Source of the DNA: Primula veris | Lineage: Eukaryota; Streptophyta; Magnoliopsida; Ericales; Primulaceae | NCBI GenBank assembly: GCA_963682055.1 | Contig: OY821741.1 | Location: 25,366,711 to 25,430,710, forward strand | Length of the DNA: 64,000 nt | Direction: 5' to 3' | In this document: positions 31,501 to 41,631 of the stretch, one piece after another | Layout: every line of letters begins with the position of its first letter | Numbering within the stretch: position 1 is the stretch's first letter | Position numbers and translations under genes: made by a program | The notes under the pieces: model-generated | Databases searched by the model: none | What the model was told of the DNA's origin: nothing | What the model saw: the letters and a program-made list of their open reading frames with translations, nothing else

Positions 31501-32502
31501 TCCAACAACATCCAACGCTTCTCCGTCGGCTAGATACACTTTACCGAAATTACCCGCATGGTAATTTTCGAATAAATCCTTCTGAGCGGTCGTGTGAAAT
31601 GATGCCCCAGAGTCTAGAATCCACGAATCTATGTCTCTCTGTACGGCAAGCATTAAACAGTCATCCGAATCCTCGTCGCTCGCAACATTAGCCCCGTGAT
31701 CACGGCCGGTACTCTTCTTCGGCTGCTTGCACTCATGACTGAAGTGCCCCATACCCTGGCAGTTATAGCACCGAAGATTCTTCTTACTTCGGTCGCTATC
31801 TTTACCTCCTCGGCTAAGCCCTCTTCTACCTCGGGATTGCGAACGTCCTCTAACGTCCCATACCCTGGCCTTACCCCGGTCTCTTGAACCCATGTTCAAG
31901 GCTGCTCCATCATTTGAGCATTCACCCATATCCAATCTCCTGAGTTCCTCAGCGAGTATTTGATCTCGGATGCCGTTGTAAGTCAGTTTCTCCTTTCCAA
32001 TTGAGTTGCTAACAGCAGCTCGCATGAATTCCCAACTGTTCGGTAGAGATGCTAGCAGTATAAGGGCTCTCACTTCGTCTTCAAAAGTTATCTCCACCGC
32101 ATCCAACTGATTTACGGTGTCGATGAACTTGTTCACGTGACTCGCGACAGGTGTCCCCTCAGCCATGCGTAGGTTGAACAACTTACGCATGAGATGTACC
32201 TTGTTGTTCGCGGATGGTTTCTCATACATGTCGGTGAGGACCTTCATCATCCCCATCGTCGTCGTCTCTCTTGCGACGTTATGTGCGACACTCCTAGATA
32301 GTGTTAGGCGGATCACTCCCAACACTTGTCGGTCTAAGAGTTTCCACGCCTCCTCGGTGGTCGTGGTCGGCCTTTCCTCAAGGAGAAGTGGCTGATGCAT
32401 CTTCCTCCCGTACAGGTAGTCCTCTATTTGCATTCTCCAGAATGCGAAGTCCTTCCCGTCGAACTTCTCGATCCCGTGTGCGGTTCTGTCTTCTTTCGCC
32501 AT
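28561..32502 (-). CDS. copia gag-pol polyprotein (1313 aa), intact
   Basis: ATG at 32502, just inside the PBS. In order: gag (residues 1-240, MAKEDRTAHGIEKFDGKDFA start), CCHC zinc knuckle CYNCQGMGHFSHEC at 245-258, aspartic protease with WILDSGAS (DSG 297-299), integrase with an HHCC zinc site (RRLGHMSEKG, CEGCIFGKQ) and the D-D-E residues in HSDVWGP, RSDNGGEY and GVAERMN, RT with DVKTAFLHGDL and the catalytic LLYVDDM, and RNase H with YVDADMAGDLDSRKSTTG and STTEAEYVA near the C-terminus. This order is diagnostic of Ty1/copia. The frame has no stop or frameshift. Its length and gag start are like Tork-type plant elements, though I have not placed the lineage. Confidence 0.97.
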   Translation of the reverse strand: MAKEDRTAHGIEKFDGKDFAFWRMQIEDYLYGRKMHQPLLLEERPTTTTEEAWKLLDRQVLGVIRLTLSRSVAHNVARETTTMGMMKVLTDMYEKPSANNKVHLMRKLFNLRMAEGTPVASHVNKFIDTVNQLDAVEITFEDEVRALILLASLPNSWEFMRAAVSNSIGKEKLTYNGIRDQILAEELRRLDMGECSNDGAALNMGSRDRGKARVWDVRGRSQSRGRRGLSRGGKDSDRSKKNLRCYNCQGMGHFSHECKQPKKSTGRDHGANVASDEDSDDCLMLAVQRDIDSWILDSGASFHTTAQKDLFENYHAGNFGKVYLADGEALDVVGTGDVKIRIPNGSVWKLTKVRHVPRLTKNLISVGQLDAERHSISFSSGAWKVSRGAMVIARGSKVGTLYMTTDDERTIAIAVSQNCSELWHRRLGHMSEKGMKVLAKDSKLPGLKYVNLDMCEGCIFGKQKKVSFRKGGKAPKEEKLALVHSDVWGPSPVTSLGGARYYVTFIDDSTRKTWVYFLKHKSEVFKKFQEWKAMVELETGNKLKCLRSDNGGEYIDAKFVEFCAQRGIRMEKTIRRTPQQNGVAERMNRTINEHARSMRLQSGLPKALWAHAVSTAVYLINRGPSVPLERRIPEEVWIGEPISYEHLRVFDCLSYTHVDINERTKLDSKSKVCYFVGYGGAEFGYRFWDGQAKRIIRSKDVIFNESILYKDRQNVVVEEDALPSEESGMVDMNAFPRMLENDIEDEPVVLDNRPADAEEAEELPQTPRPELGRGHRVRRPPARYSPSLHYILLSDAGEPESREEALELKESSKWELAMKDEMKSLEKNVTWQLAELPKGKRALSNKWVFRLKEEQDGTKRYKARLVVKGFQQKAGIDYTEIFSPVVKMTTIRLLLSIVVNANLHLEQLDVKTAFLHGDLDEEIYMLQPEGFAEKGKEKLVYKLRKSLYGLKQAPRQWYKKFDSFMADTGFERSDSDHCCFVKRFENSSCVIRLLYVDDMLLAGSSLVEINKVKQQLAKQFEMKDLGAANQILGMRISRGRDGSLFLSQAEYVKKVLARFSMSDAKAVGSPLASHFSLSKKQSPLDEEGKDRMLNIPYASAIGSLMYAMVCTRPDIAHAVGVVSRYMSNPGKHHWEAVNWILRYLSGTVSLALCFRKTSEGLHGYVDADMAGDLDSRKSTTGCVCTYGGTAVSWTSKLQKIVALSTTEAEYVAMTEASKEMIWLQDFLEELGQRTDKGVLHCDSQSAVQLAKNPVFHSRTKHIQIRYHFIRAVLEDGIFALEKIEGAKNPADMLTKTVTIDKLRLCATSVGLRA

Positions 32503-32514
32503 CGATCTTCCTCA

Positions 32515-32526
32515 GCTCTGATACCA
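32515..32526 (-). other. Primer-binding site (tRNA-iMet) of the intact copia
   Basis: Minus strand TGGTATCAGAGC, complementary to the 3' end of initiator tRNA-Met, two bases from the 5' LTR. Confidence 0.93.
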
Positions 32527-32528
32527 CT

Positions 32529-32877
32529 TGTTAGGGTCGATACAGGCGAACACAAAGAAAGACAGAAAAAACTTAAACCGAGCACACACTCTTTGATAAC
32601 GGAGTTCACCCAAATTGGCTACGTCTCCGGGCCGCTACACGTGGCACTTAGTATTATTAAGAGGATTACAATCGTAATCTAGCCTAGTTACAAGCTATGG
32701 TTCTCTCGCAAATAGAACTCTTCTCTTTATAATATAGAGGTGTTGTGTAAAGGTGTAATTACAATACAAGATATTGGGGCATATAAATAGAACCCATAAT
32801 GGTTCATATTACAATCTCAGGCGATGTGGGATAATTAGGAAACATGGCCAAACCTCATTTGGCTCCACAACTCAACA
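32529..32877 (-). repeat. 5' LTR of the intact copia
   Basis: 349 bp. Minus strand includes TATAAAGAGAAGAG (about 32720-32735), a likely U3 TATA region. Confidence 0.96.
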
Positions 32878-32882
32878 TATAT

Positions 32883-33764
32883 ATGATATGAATTCGTGTG
32901 AAAGTTAGCAATAGGGTATAAACTGTCTATAGGAATATACTCGGAAGAAAATATTATAAGAAGGTTATTTATAAATAGAAATTAATATGTAAAAAAAATA
33001 AAAAAATACTTAAATAAATGTTTCGCATAATAAAATGTATGTGTACCTAATTTAACTAACTGGTACAAATATTCAAAAGACAAATACATTTATCTATGTA
33101 AAAAATCAAACACATAAATCCAAAAGAGCTGTAAAGTCACGAAACTAGCATATTTATGAATTTAAAAAAATTTAACTAAGTACCTATGTATTTAGAAAAT
33201 TATGTATATGTATTTACAAACGTGGGAAGTCATCTAAAAATTTATTTAAAACTTTTTTTTACATGTATACTAGGTATAATATAACTTAAATTTTCATTCA
33301 ATTTTTCTAACTAAATCAAATTTATACAATGACATCTAAAGTTGAACGTACTCAAATTACTGAAAAAAATTTGAGTCGAGTTGTGTAAAATGAAAGTGTT
33401 CACGTGGACGAAAGGATATGGTGACAGGCAAAAAAATCATGACAATATGATAGACTACATTAGATAAATATTTAAATCGTTTTAAGTTTAATGTAACGAC
33501 ATATATATAATTTTACAAGTTTATGTAATTTATTTTTATATGGAGGCAAATTTGTTAAGATGAGACCATAAAAAATCATGTAATATTATAATATGAATGT
33601 TATTCTTATTTTAAACTGATCAGAGTTGAGACCGAACATTTTTATTCCTATAGTGAGTTTATTTCTATATAGAATATTAGTATAGAGAGATTCTACCGTC
33701 ATAATAGGTAGATGCACTGCTCAAGATTTTTTCTTACTCAAGGACCGACTCGAGAGTTGTAAAA
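32883..33764. other. AT-rich spacer, nothing recognised
   Basis: No coding potential or repeat structure beyond A/T runs was seen. Confidence 0.6.
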
Positions 33765-34015
33765 CCAAAATCCAGGGAAAAAGGGGGGTTCCAATAAATT
33801 TTTTATTGGAGGCTCCCATAAAAAAATCTGGATTCAACGGTCTACAAAAACAAATTTAGGCTAGTTTGTTTTGAATTTATTAATATGTGTTGGGTTTTTA
33901 GTTGTGTTGAAGTTAGATATGAACTATTGGATCTAGATCCAACGGTCCACAATTTTGTAAGGGAGACTCCAATAATTTTTTTTTATTGGAGCCCCCCATC
34001 CAAAATCCAGATGGT
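33765..34015. mobile_element. Foldback MITE, about 250 bp
   Basis: Long inverted ends: AATCCAGGGAAAAAGGGGGG / TTCCAATAAATTTTTTATTGG / TCTGGATTCAACGGTC on the left face GATCCAACGGTCCAC / CCAATAATTTTTTTTTATTGG / AGCCCCCCATCCAAAATCCAG on the right. Each arm also holds its own CCAATAA...TTATTGG palindrome. No coding capacity. Confidence 0.7.
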
Positions 34016-34064
34016 GACATAAAGAGACATTAAACACAGCCAATCTATTTTCTGAGTACTTGTG

Positions 34065-36532
34065 TGTTTCACACAAATTTTCACCAAGTGCTGAATACAG
34101 GAAAAATGAATGCGAAGCAAAGTAAACTTTATTTATCAATTAATTTGCGGGTACAATTTCTGATAATTTCTAAAAGCAAATATAGAAATGAAAGTCCTTT
34201 GATTCTCCTCTTCGAACAATTTGTGACGGCTCGAAATGCTGTTGTAGACTCTTTGATGAATTTTGTTGAGTTTGCTGAATTTGAGTAAAATTCTTTGGCT
34301 TTGATGAAGAAGTTTGTAGTTTTGTTAATTTCGTTGATGATCTTGACGCTCTTCAGATTTGGGGAAGAACTTGGAGATTTTGATCTAGAGAAACGTGTTT
34401 TTTCCTTTGTGTCGTCGTTCCTGAAGATCGAATGCAGATTTGTTGTAGCAGTTCTTCAGATTTGGTAAAGAACTTGAAGACTTTGATTTGCAGAAACGTC
34501 TTGCTTATTGCTTGTATTCGTTGCTGAAGATCGAAGGCAGATTTGTTGTAGCAGTTCTTCAGATTTGGTGAAGAACTTTGACTTTGATTTGCTGAAACGT
34601 CTTGCTTATTGCTTGTAGTCGTTGCTGAAGATCGAAGGCAGATTTGTTGCAGAACTTCTTCAGATTTGGTGAAGAGCTTGAAGATTTTGATCCGTAGAAA
34701 CGCCTTGCTTGCTGCTTTTAGACGTTCTTGAAGATCGAATGCCAAGTTTATTGCAGATTTGTTGCAGACTTTGAAGGCGTTCGTTGAGCCCGGAGTGTGC
34801 AGAGCTTCTCATAGGAGTTGATCCCCTGACGTTTGTGGAGGAGCTGAGCTGATTCTCTGGCGGCCGTGGAGGAGCGGAGCTGAATCCCTGGCGTCTGTGG
34901 AGGAGCTTCTCTCTCTAGTCTTCAAGACTTTTTGATTGTGATTGTGAGAATTATGGCACCCCCACCCCTTTATTTATAGCTTTTGGGGTGGGCTTTTAAT
35001 TTAATTGCAAGGCCACCTCCTCGAGTTTGGGCCCATTATCATATATGTTGGCCCGTGTGCGGCTAAACCTTAGAGGGGGGTGAATAACTTTTATGGCGAT
35101 TTTCGCCTAATTAAAACTTAAGTGCAACTAACACCCCAACTTACGCAATTCTAAGCTTACGCGTTAATAATCGTTAATAAATTCAAACGCAAGCAAGCAA
35201 GAATAAATATTTGCGGAAAATAAAAGTTTAAGGGAAGAAGATGACACCGTGATTTATAGAGGTTCGGCAAAACGCGCCTACGTCCTCTCCTCGGTACTAC
35301 CGAGTATTTCACTAAAAATTCTTTTCCCGGATATTACAATCCTAATGAGCTAATCGAACGATTAAGCTCCCCCTCACTTTATGAGTGCCCCGAAATGAAA
35401 GACCTAGAGCTTTTAAGCTTCACTTGCTTACAAAGCCTCTACCCGATCGCTCGCTCACAAAAATGAGTTTATAAAACACTCGTTACAAATTTTGTTACAA
35501 TAATGTAACTACACTCACTATTCTAATTGCTTCTAAATAAGCTAACTTGTGAGTTTTTGATGATGATTGAGCTTGTATGGCTTTTTCTTCAATTTCCCTC
35601 TTTCTCGAATATTTTCACCAAAATGGTGATTTTTAGGGTTTTTATGAGAGAGGTTGAATGATGATGTTGTGTATGATAATTGGTGGTTTGGAAGAGAGAT
35701 TGAGCTTGTATATGTAGACCAAAGGTCTGTTTTTCTGGGTTGTGACCGTTAGAAGTGGTTGAGGCTATATTCAGTGTTTTAAGCTATTTTCCAGAAAAAG
35801 CTGAGAAGCTGTTTTCGAAAACTGCAGAAAACGATCGGTCGTTTTCTACAGTCGATCGGTCGTTTCTAGAAAAACGATCGGTCGTTTTTCAGAAACGATC
35901 GGTCGTTTTTATACTGGACTCACTGGAAGAAATTAGAACAAAAACGATCGGTCGTTTTTGTACAGACGATCGGTCGTTCTTCAGTTTTCTCTGTTTTCTC
36001 GTTAATCTTCAAAAGCCCGTAACTTCTTCGTTTTAGCTACGATTCTGGTTCCGCTTGAACCTGTGGCTTCGTTTTTCTGAGCTCTATCTTTCTGGCGTTC
36101 TGGAATTTACAAATTCTCTTTTTGGAAAAGACAAGCATTATATCATCGAAATAGAGAAATCGTAAAATCATTAAAAACATAATCAATTTTATAATCAAAA
36201 TCAATTATTGAACCCCATGGTTCAACAATATATGACCAACACTTGTCATTTGATTTAAAATTAGTATTTGTGGTTTAGAAACATTTTAATGAGTTCTATA
36301 ATTTTAAGAAACTCTTTGTTTGCTCCATACTAAATGACTTTTAACAAAATAAATACTTTTATTTTATTTTAATTTACCATCTTAATTTTATATGATAGTA
36401 AATTATAATTTCTTTTCTTTTAAATTACTAATAACTTCTTTTCTATTTAAAATTAGAATTAGTAATCATTTTTAATTTTGTTTAAAAGACACGTGACGTA
36501 TTTTTAATGGCCGTAAATTTTACGTGTCAACA
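34065..36532 (-). repeat. 3' LTR of the 14.5 kb gypsy, split by a solo LTR
   Basis: The LTR proper is 34065-35045 plus 36228-36532. It contains three to four copies of a unit of about 105 bp (AGATCGAAGGCAGATTTGTTG, CAGTTCTTCAGATTTGG, GAAACGTCTTGCTTATTGC) at 34410-34740 that leave one frame open for about 130 codons. Confidence 0.92.
35046..36227 (-). mobile_element. Solo LTR of a SIRE-like copia, nested
   Basis: 1182 bp starting TGTTGGCCCG and ending GTTCAACA, flanked by ATATA (35041-35045, 36228-36232). The undisturbed LTR at 47257-48542 reads straight through the insertion point (ATCATATATGACC). Its complement matches the LTR at 61481-62670 (starts TGTTGAAC-ATG, ends CACCCCCC-CTCTAAGGTTTAG and GG-CCAACA). 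Six ACGATCGGTCGT-type motifs lie at 35835-35970. Confidence 0.9.
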
Positions 36533-36545
36533 AATGCCCACTCGA
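36533..36545 (-). other. Polypurine tract of the 14.5 kb gypsy
   Basis: Minus strand CGAGTGGGCATT abuts the 3' LTR. Confidence 0.7.
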
Positions 36546-38575
36546 GACTTGTTTAGTTGCATTTATTTTGTAAAATGAACGAGTCTCGATTTTTTTTTTA
36601 AAGGAGTCAAATCTCTTCTTTTTGTTTTTTCTAAATTTGAAAGAAAATTTGAAGTTTTTTTTTTTTTTTTAATAGAGCAATTTTGTTTTTTTAATCGACA
36701 AGATTTGATTAGTGAGCTCTATTTTTTCCTTTTTTTTTTAGATAAATAAATTAAGTTTGAACCAAATCTAACCAAGCGAACCGGGAAACTTATCTGTACA
36801 TATCAAAATACCTTGATTTGACTTTTTGTTTGAAAATAATTACTGTGAGTCTGTGACTATAGGAGTTTTTTTTTAAAAAAAAGATAAAAAAAAGATTAGA
36901 TTACTCCAATATTACACGTTTATAAAGTCCTTGTGCCAAAAGGTTTTGAAGTGTTTGAGTCCATGTCAAACAAGAATTCTTTTTTTTTATATATAAATAG
37001 TAGCCCAACCATACTATTTTTTTTCACAAACCTGAAGCTTCATTCGTATTGTTTTTCAGAGTACAACCCCAGTAAAAGGGTTAACTCTTTCTCTTTTGTC
37101 CAATTGTTTTCTAATACTTGGCTTGTTGCATTTTTTTTTTTTTTTTTTTACTTTTGCAAGTACTTTTCCAGTGGATTACTTTTGCATTTTTTTTTATACC
37201 CATATTAAAACAGCATACTGTTTTTAAAATGTTACTGTTTTTAAAAAGATTGATTTAAATACGTCGTTTTTGTTTATGATCGATTAACACATGTTTTTGG
37301 TTGTTGTTACACAGTGTTGTCTTTCTTCAAGGGCCTGACGTCTACACACCGTCATGATGAAGACCCGTTGGTTGGCTCGACTATGAAATTGGCTCGATTC
37401 CTGCGAGTTGTCATCGGTTCTGGATTGAAGGAAGGTGCTTGGCAGAATTCCTTTGGTGTGGCGTAGCTTGTACAGAGCCTAGGCAGTGAGGCATTTTACT
37501 AGACTACATTCAACTCGGCGTCGAATCACAGAGCTCTATTGAAACAAGGATCGACATGTGACCCCATCTACGGTTTTGTTGGAAAACAACCTGAATTTGC
37601 TCTTGTCGGTTTTTCACCATGTCATCAGTAAACTTCTTTGCCAAAAGATCAACGTTCCGGAAGGGGAAGAAAGCTTGCTGGAGACTTCTGCGAATGAAAC
37701 CTCAAGATGGAGAATTGCCACTTCAGAGTCTTCGGATTGTGACGAGTAGCCCGGTGTGAGATTTTGAGACAGGCTAGGCTTTCAGGAATCATTGTCGCTG
37801 CAACCAATGACGATCTCGAGTCCTTGTAATTGTTATCGGAGGGGTGATTAACCGATGCGTAGTCCTATCTTGCCTGATGACCGTCAACATATCAGCATTT
37901 TATTTGAAATTTTCTTCACCAACAGAGGTATAATTGTATAAGGGTACACTTTTATTTTAGATTTATTGCTAGTAAAACTAGACTTTTGGCAGCTAACGTG
38001 TTTTCTCAAAAAACATAAATTGTGCATGCTCCTATTTGTGGCTTTGTAAACCACAAGCAATTTGATCATAACTCATAACCCCACGTTTCTTTTTTATGAG
38101 TTTCTTTTCTGTTTTTCTTGAGCATTCCAGGTTCATTTTCGTTATAGCTTCTTAAATCAGCCCATATATTCATCCACTTTCCGGGTCGAGATCAGAAAGA
38201 TAAGCACCTCCCTAGTTGATTTTGACGGTTGCATGACATAGTAGATGGGCAGACGTTTCGACATTAATGAAGTGGCTGCAAATCCATGCCGTGGCTAGTG
38301 AGCATGTTGAGGCGAGCCCATGCAGCATAGAATTAGTAGTTCTTGATGAGGTTCCTTTGAAGTCGAAGATAGAGCAAAAGAAGCGAGGCTAGACACGTTA
38401 ACAAACTTTGGCGACTTTAATTTTTACAGTGAGCGGATCCTTCACTTCTCAATGGCTCCACATCCTGGTGACAAGCCTGAACGTTTGCTCTTGTTTGTTC
38501 CTTGACAAAGTCTTCAACAATCTTCATGCTTCTTCCCATATTGGTGCTCGACCAGCAGATGACGTCTCATTGACT
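36546..38575. other. Non-coding 3' region of the 14.5 kb gypsy
   Basis: T-rich stretches (36585-36740, 37128-37150) and mixed sequence with no frame above about 90 codons and no recognisable domain. Long non-coding 3' regions are normal in Tat elements. Confidence 0.6.
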
Positions 38576-38579
38576 CCTT

Positions 38580-39065
38580 GTGGAATGTAACTTCAATGCG
38601 ACAATCTTCTACGGTGACTACAATCTTCTTCGGCGACTTCCACAAGCTACTTCAGCGATTTCGACAAGCTTCTTTGGCGATTTCGACAAACTTCTTAAGT
38701 GATTTTGACAAGCTTCTTCGGCGATTTTGACAAGCTTCTTCGACGATTTCGACAAACTAGTTCAGCGATTAGAATCTTCTTCGGCGACTTCCATAAGCTA
38801 CTTCAGTGATTTCGACAAACTTCTTTGGCGATTTCGACAAGCTTTTTCGGCGATTACAATCTTCTTCGGCGATTACAATCTTCTTTGGCGACTTCCATAA
38901 ACTACTTCAGTGATTTCGACAAGCTTCTTCGGCGATTTTGACAATCTTCTTCGACGACTTCCATAAGCTACTTCAGTGATTTCAACAAACTTCTTCGGCG
39001 ATTTCGACAAGCTTCTTCGACGATTTCGACAAACTTCTTCGGCGATTACAATCTTCTTGAAAGCT
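38580..39065 (-). repeat. Minisatellite of about 22-24 bp units
   Basis: More than fifteen imperfect copies of CTTCTTCGGCGATTTCGACAA, with variants GACTTCCATAAGCTA and GATTACAAT. Unit order is mixed, so it has undergone internal duplications. Confidence 0.88.
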
Positions 39066-39344
39066 CGATGTTCTCTCACATGGTCATCTCAGCTGAAGGG
39101 ACAATTATAAGAGTTCCAACGTTTCTTGACAACACGCGTTATTAGTTTCTTGCTCTAGTTGTTTGGTCTTCATTTTGCATTGTCATATTTCCTTTTTGTA
39201 GTGGATTTTTCGTAATGACTTTATGAGAACTAATTTCTTTCTTTATACACTTGTTTACTTTTGCAAAGCTTGACCTTCATTTTGCCATTTATTTATGTAC
39301 TCTTTTGTCTTTTGGAGCTTTTATTAAACTTGTGGGATATTTTT

Positions 39345-39570
39345 TTTGTTATGGTATGACTGATCTTGAAATAAATTCCAAGATGCCTACGTACCCGTTA
39401 AGGATCAAGCCAAACGTAGTTCATTTTTTTTTTTCTTTTTTTTTCTTTTTTTTATAATTTATATTTTTTTTGAATTTTTATTTTTTGGTTGTTGGTATGA
39501 CTGAACTTGAAACAAGTCTCGAGACGCCTACGTACCCGTGAAGGATCAAGTCAAACGTAGTTCATTTTTG
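39345..39570 (-). repeat. Direct repeat of about 75 bp
   Basis: TATGACTGATCTTGAAA, then GCCTACGTACCCGTTAAGGA, then AAACGTAGTTCATTTTT (39353-39430) recurs at 39497-39569 with few changes; T-rich sequence lies between. Confidence 0.75.
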
Positions 39571-39650
39571 TTGCCTGAATATTTATACTCATTTGGGCGA
39601 CGAGTAACATGCACTTTATACTCTTGCGTCAAGGAGTGTCTTCTTCTTCT

Positions 39651-41630
39651 TTATGGGTAGTAACGCTTCAAAAATCTGCCATTGATGGGGCCAATCTTTA
39701 AACCGTCGTGTTGTGATGATAGGCCTTCTAACTGCAACTTGTAGGCGCCATTTGTGTAAACTTCTATCACTGTATGCGGTCCATCCCATTTGGAGAGAAA
39801 TTTGTTCCCAGTGCGTCGTGTTGTGATGATAGGCCTTCTAACTGCTAACACCAAGTCTGCCTTTTGGAACGATCTTTGTTTAACCTTCTTGTTGAATGAT
39901 TTCGACATCCGTGCTTGGTAACATTCCAGCCTTTGTTGCGCTTCAAGTCTCCTTTCGTCGAGTGCTTCAAGTTCTTTGAGGCGAAGGCGAGTATTATCCT
40001 CAAGTGTCAATCCTTCTTGGAGGGCGATTCTAAGCGACGGGATTTGCGTTTCCAGTGGCAGGACAGCTTCTACTCCGTACACCGACGAATATGGGGTGGC
40101 CTGAGTTGATGTTCGATATGTCGTTCGATATGCCCAAAGAGCTTCTTTGATCCTTTCGTGCCAGTCCCTTCTTGATTTTGCCACAACTTTCTTTAGCAAG
40201 TTTCCAAGTGTTTTGTTGAAAGCTTCTGCGAGTCCGTTAGCTGGCGCATTATACATCGAAGAGTTATGCTGTTTGAAGCCGAATTTCTCGCATAGATTTG
40301 TCACCAACTTATTGTAGAAAGGCGTTCCGTTGTCATTGATGATGTAGCGTGGAACCCCATACCGAAATATGATATTTGATTTGATGAATTTTACCACCGT
40401 TTCCTTCTTCACAGCTTTCAAAGGCACCGCTTCTGCCCATTTTGAGAAATAATCGGTTGCTGCAAGTATGTAAAGATGCCCTTCAGATGACTTAGGGAGT
40501 GGTCCTATTGCATCCAATCCCCATGCTTCAAATGGCCAAGACGCAACCGTGGGGTGTAACAGCTGAGGCGGTTGATGAATAAAATTTGCGTGGAATTGAC
40601 AAGGCTGACATCTTTTGGCAAAATCCATGCAATTTTTGACCATAGTTGGCCAGTAGTATCCCATTCTTTTGACTCGGAAGTGAAGCTTTGGACCTGACTG
40701 ATGAGCGCCGCAAATTCCAGAATGAGCTTCCTCCATCGCCTTTATTCCTTCTTCTTCATTTAGACATCGTAGAAATAAACCTTCAAAAGATCGACGGTAG
40801 AGAGTATCTTTAAAGAAAATGAACCTAGCAGCTCTTCGCCTAGTATCTATCTTTTTGTGTTTATCATCCGGCAATTTTCCATGCAGCAAGTAGTGGATGA
40901 TAGGCTGCCTCCAATCTTCTTTCTCAATTTCAAAGACGGAAATCGCGGCAACTTCTTCGACAATCTCATTTTCCTTTTCAACTTCTAGAGGAATTATCCA
41001 GCGTTGACATACGGGAATCTTTACATCTCCATTGGGCATTGCGATGGTGGATGCCAATTTTGCAAACGCGTCAGCTTGTTTATTCTTTTTCCTTGGAACA
41101 TGATCTAGCGTCACATCTCCAATTTTGGCAACAAGTCTCGCGGCATAGTCACGATATGGTGCCAACTCCATTTTCTTAACTTCATATTCATTTGTAACTT
41201 GATTAATGACCAACTCAGAATCTCCAAAAACTTTGAGATGTTGATAGTTTGCACCAAGAGCCATCTCGAGTCCCAATATTAGAGCTTGATATTCAGCAAC
41301 ATTGTTGGAGCATTGTTGCGCAAGGGTGAAAGCATAAGGTAGAACATCTCCTTCAGGACTTAGGAACACTATTCCAGCTCCGGCGCCTTCACTGTTTGCT
41401 GCTCCATCAAAGTACATTGTCCATGGCGGAGATACTTCCACCCACATGACGTCTTCATCTGGAAGATCCTCGGAGAGCTCCCATTCGGCGGGCATCGGAT
41501 GGTCGGCTAGGAAATCTGCAAGCACTTGTCCTTTGACGGCCTTTTGAGGAACATATATGATTTCGAATTTTTAGAAGAGAAGTGCCCATCTTGCTAGACG
41601 ATCAGACCATACGGGTTTTGACATGACGTA
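39651..41630 (-). pseudogene. RNase H and integrase of the 14.5 kb gypsy
   Basis: The open part ends at 39651 and reads back to a TAA near 41574. It carries an archaeal-type RNase H (MYFDGAANSEGAGAG, NVAEYQALILG, FGDSELVINQ, KQADAFAKLAS) and integrase with an HHCC site (HSGICGAH, CQPCQFH) and D-D-E residues in GLDAIGP, INDNGTPF and GLAEAFN. A conserved linker ahead of it (YVPQKAVKGQVLADFLADHP) spans the stop-free start. The chromodomain seen in other gypsy clades is absent. Confidence 0.9.
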
Positions 41631-41631
41631 T

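Larger units (their letters stand above)
28046..32877 (-). mobile_element. Intact Ty1/copia retrotransposon (4.8 kb)
   Basis: LTRs of 349 bp at 28046-28394 and 32529-32877 differ at 2 positions by my count. TATAT duplications flank it (28041-28045, 32878-32882). Read on the minus strand: 5' LTR (32529-32877), PBS, one 1313-codon gag-pol frame without stops, polypurine tract, 3' LTR. All parts needed for autonomous transposition appear intact, making it the youngest insertion in the window. Confidence 0.97.

Noticed and set aside
28291..32682. Many plus-strand ORFs of 60-135 codons across the intact copia
   Set aside because: All overlap the 1313-codon minus-strand polyprotein; shadows.
38580..39065. 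CRISPR-like short repeat array
   Set aside because: Units are head-to-tail with no unique spacers, inside a plant retrotransposon; it is a minisatellite.
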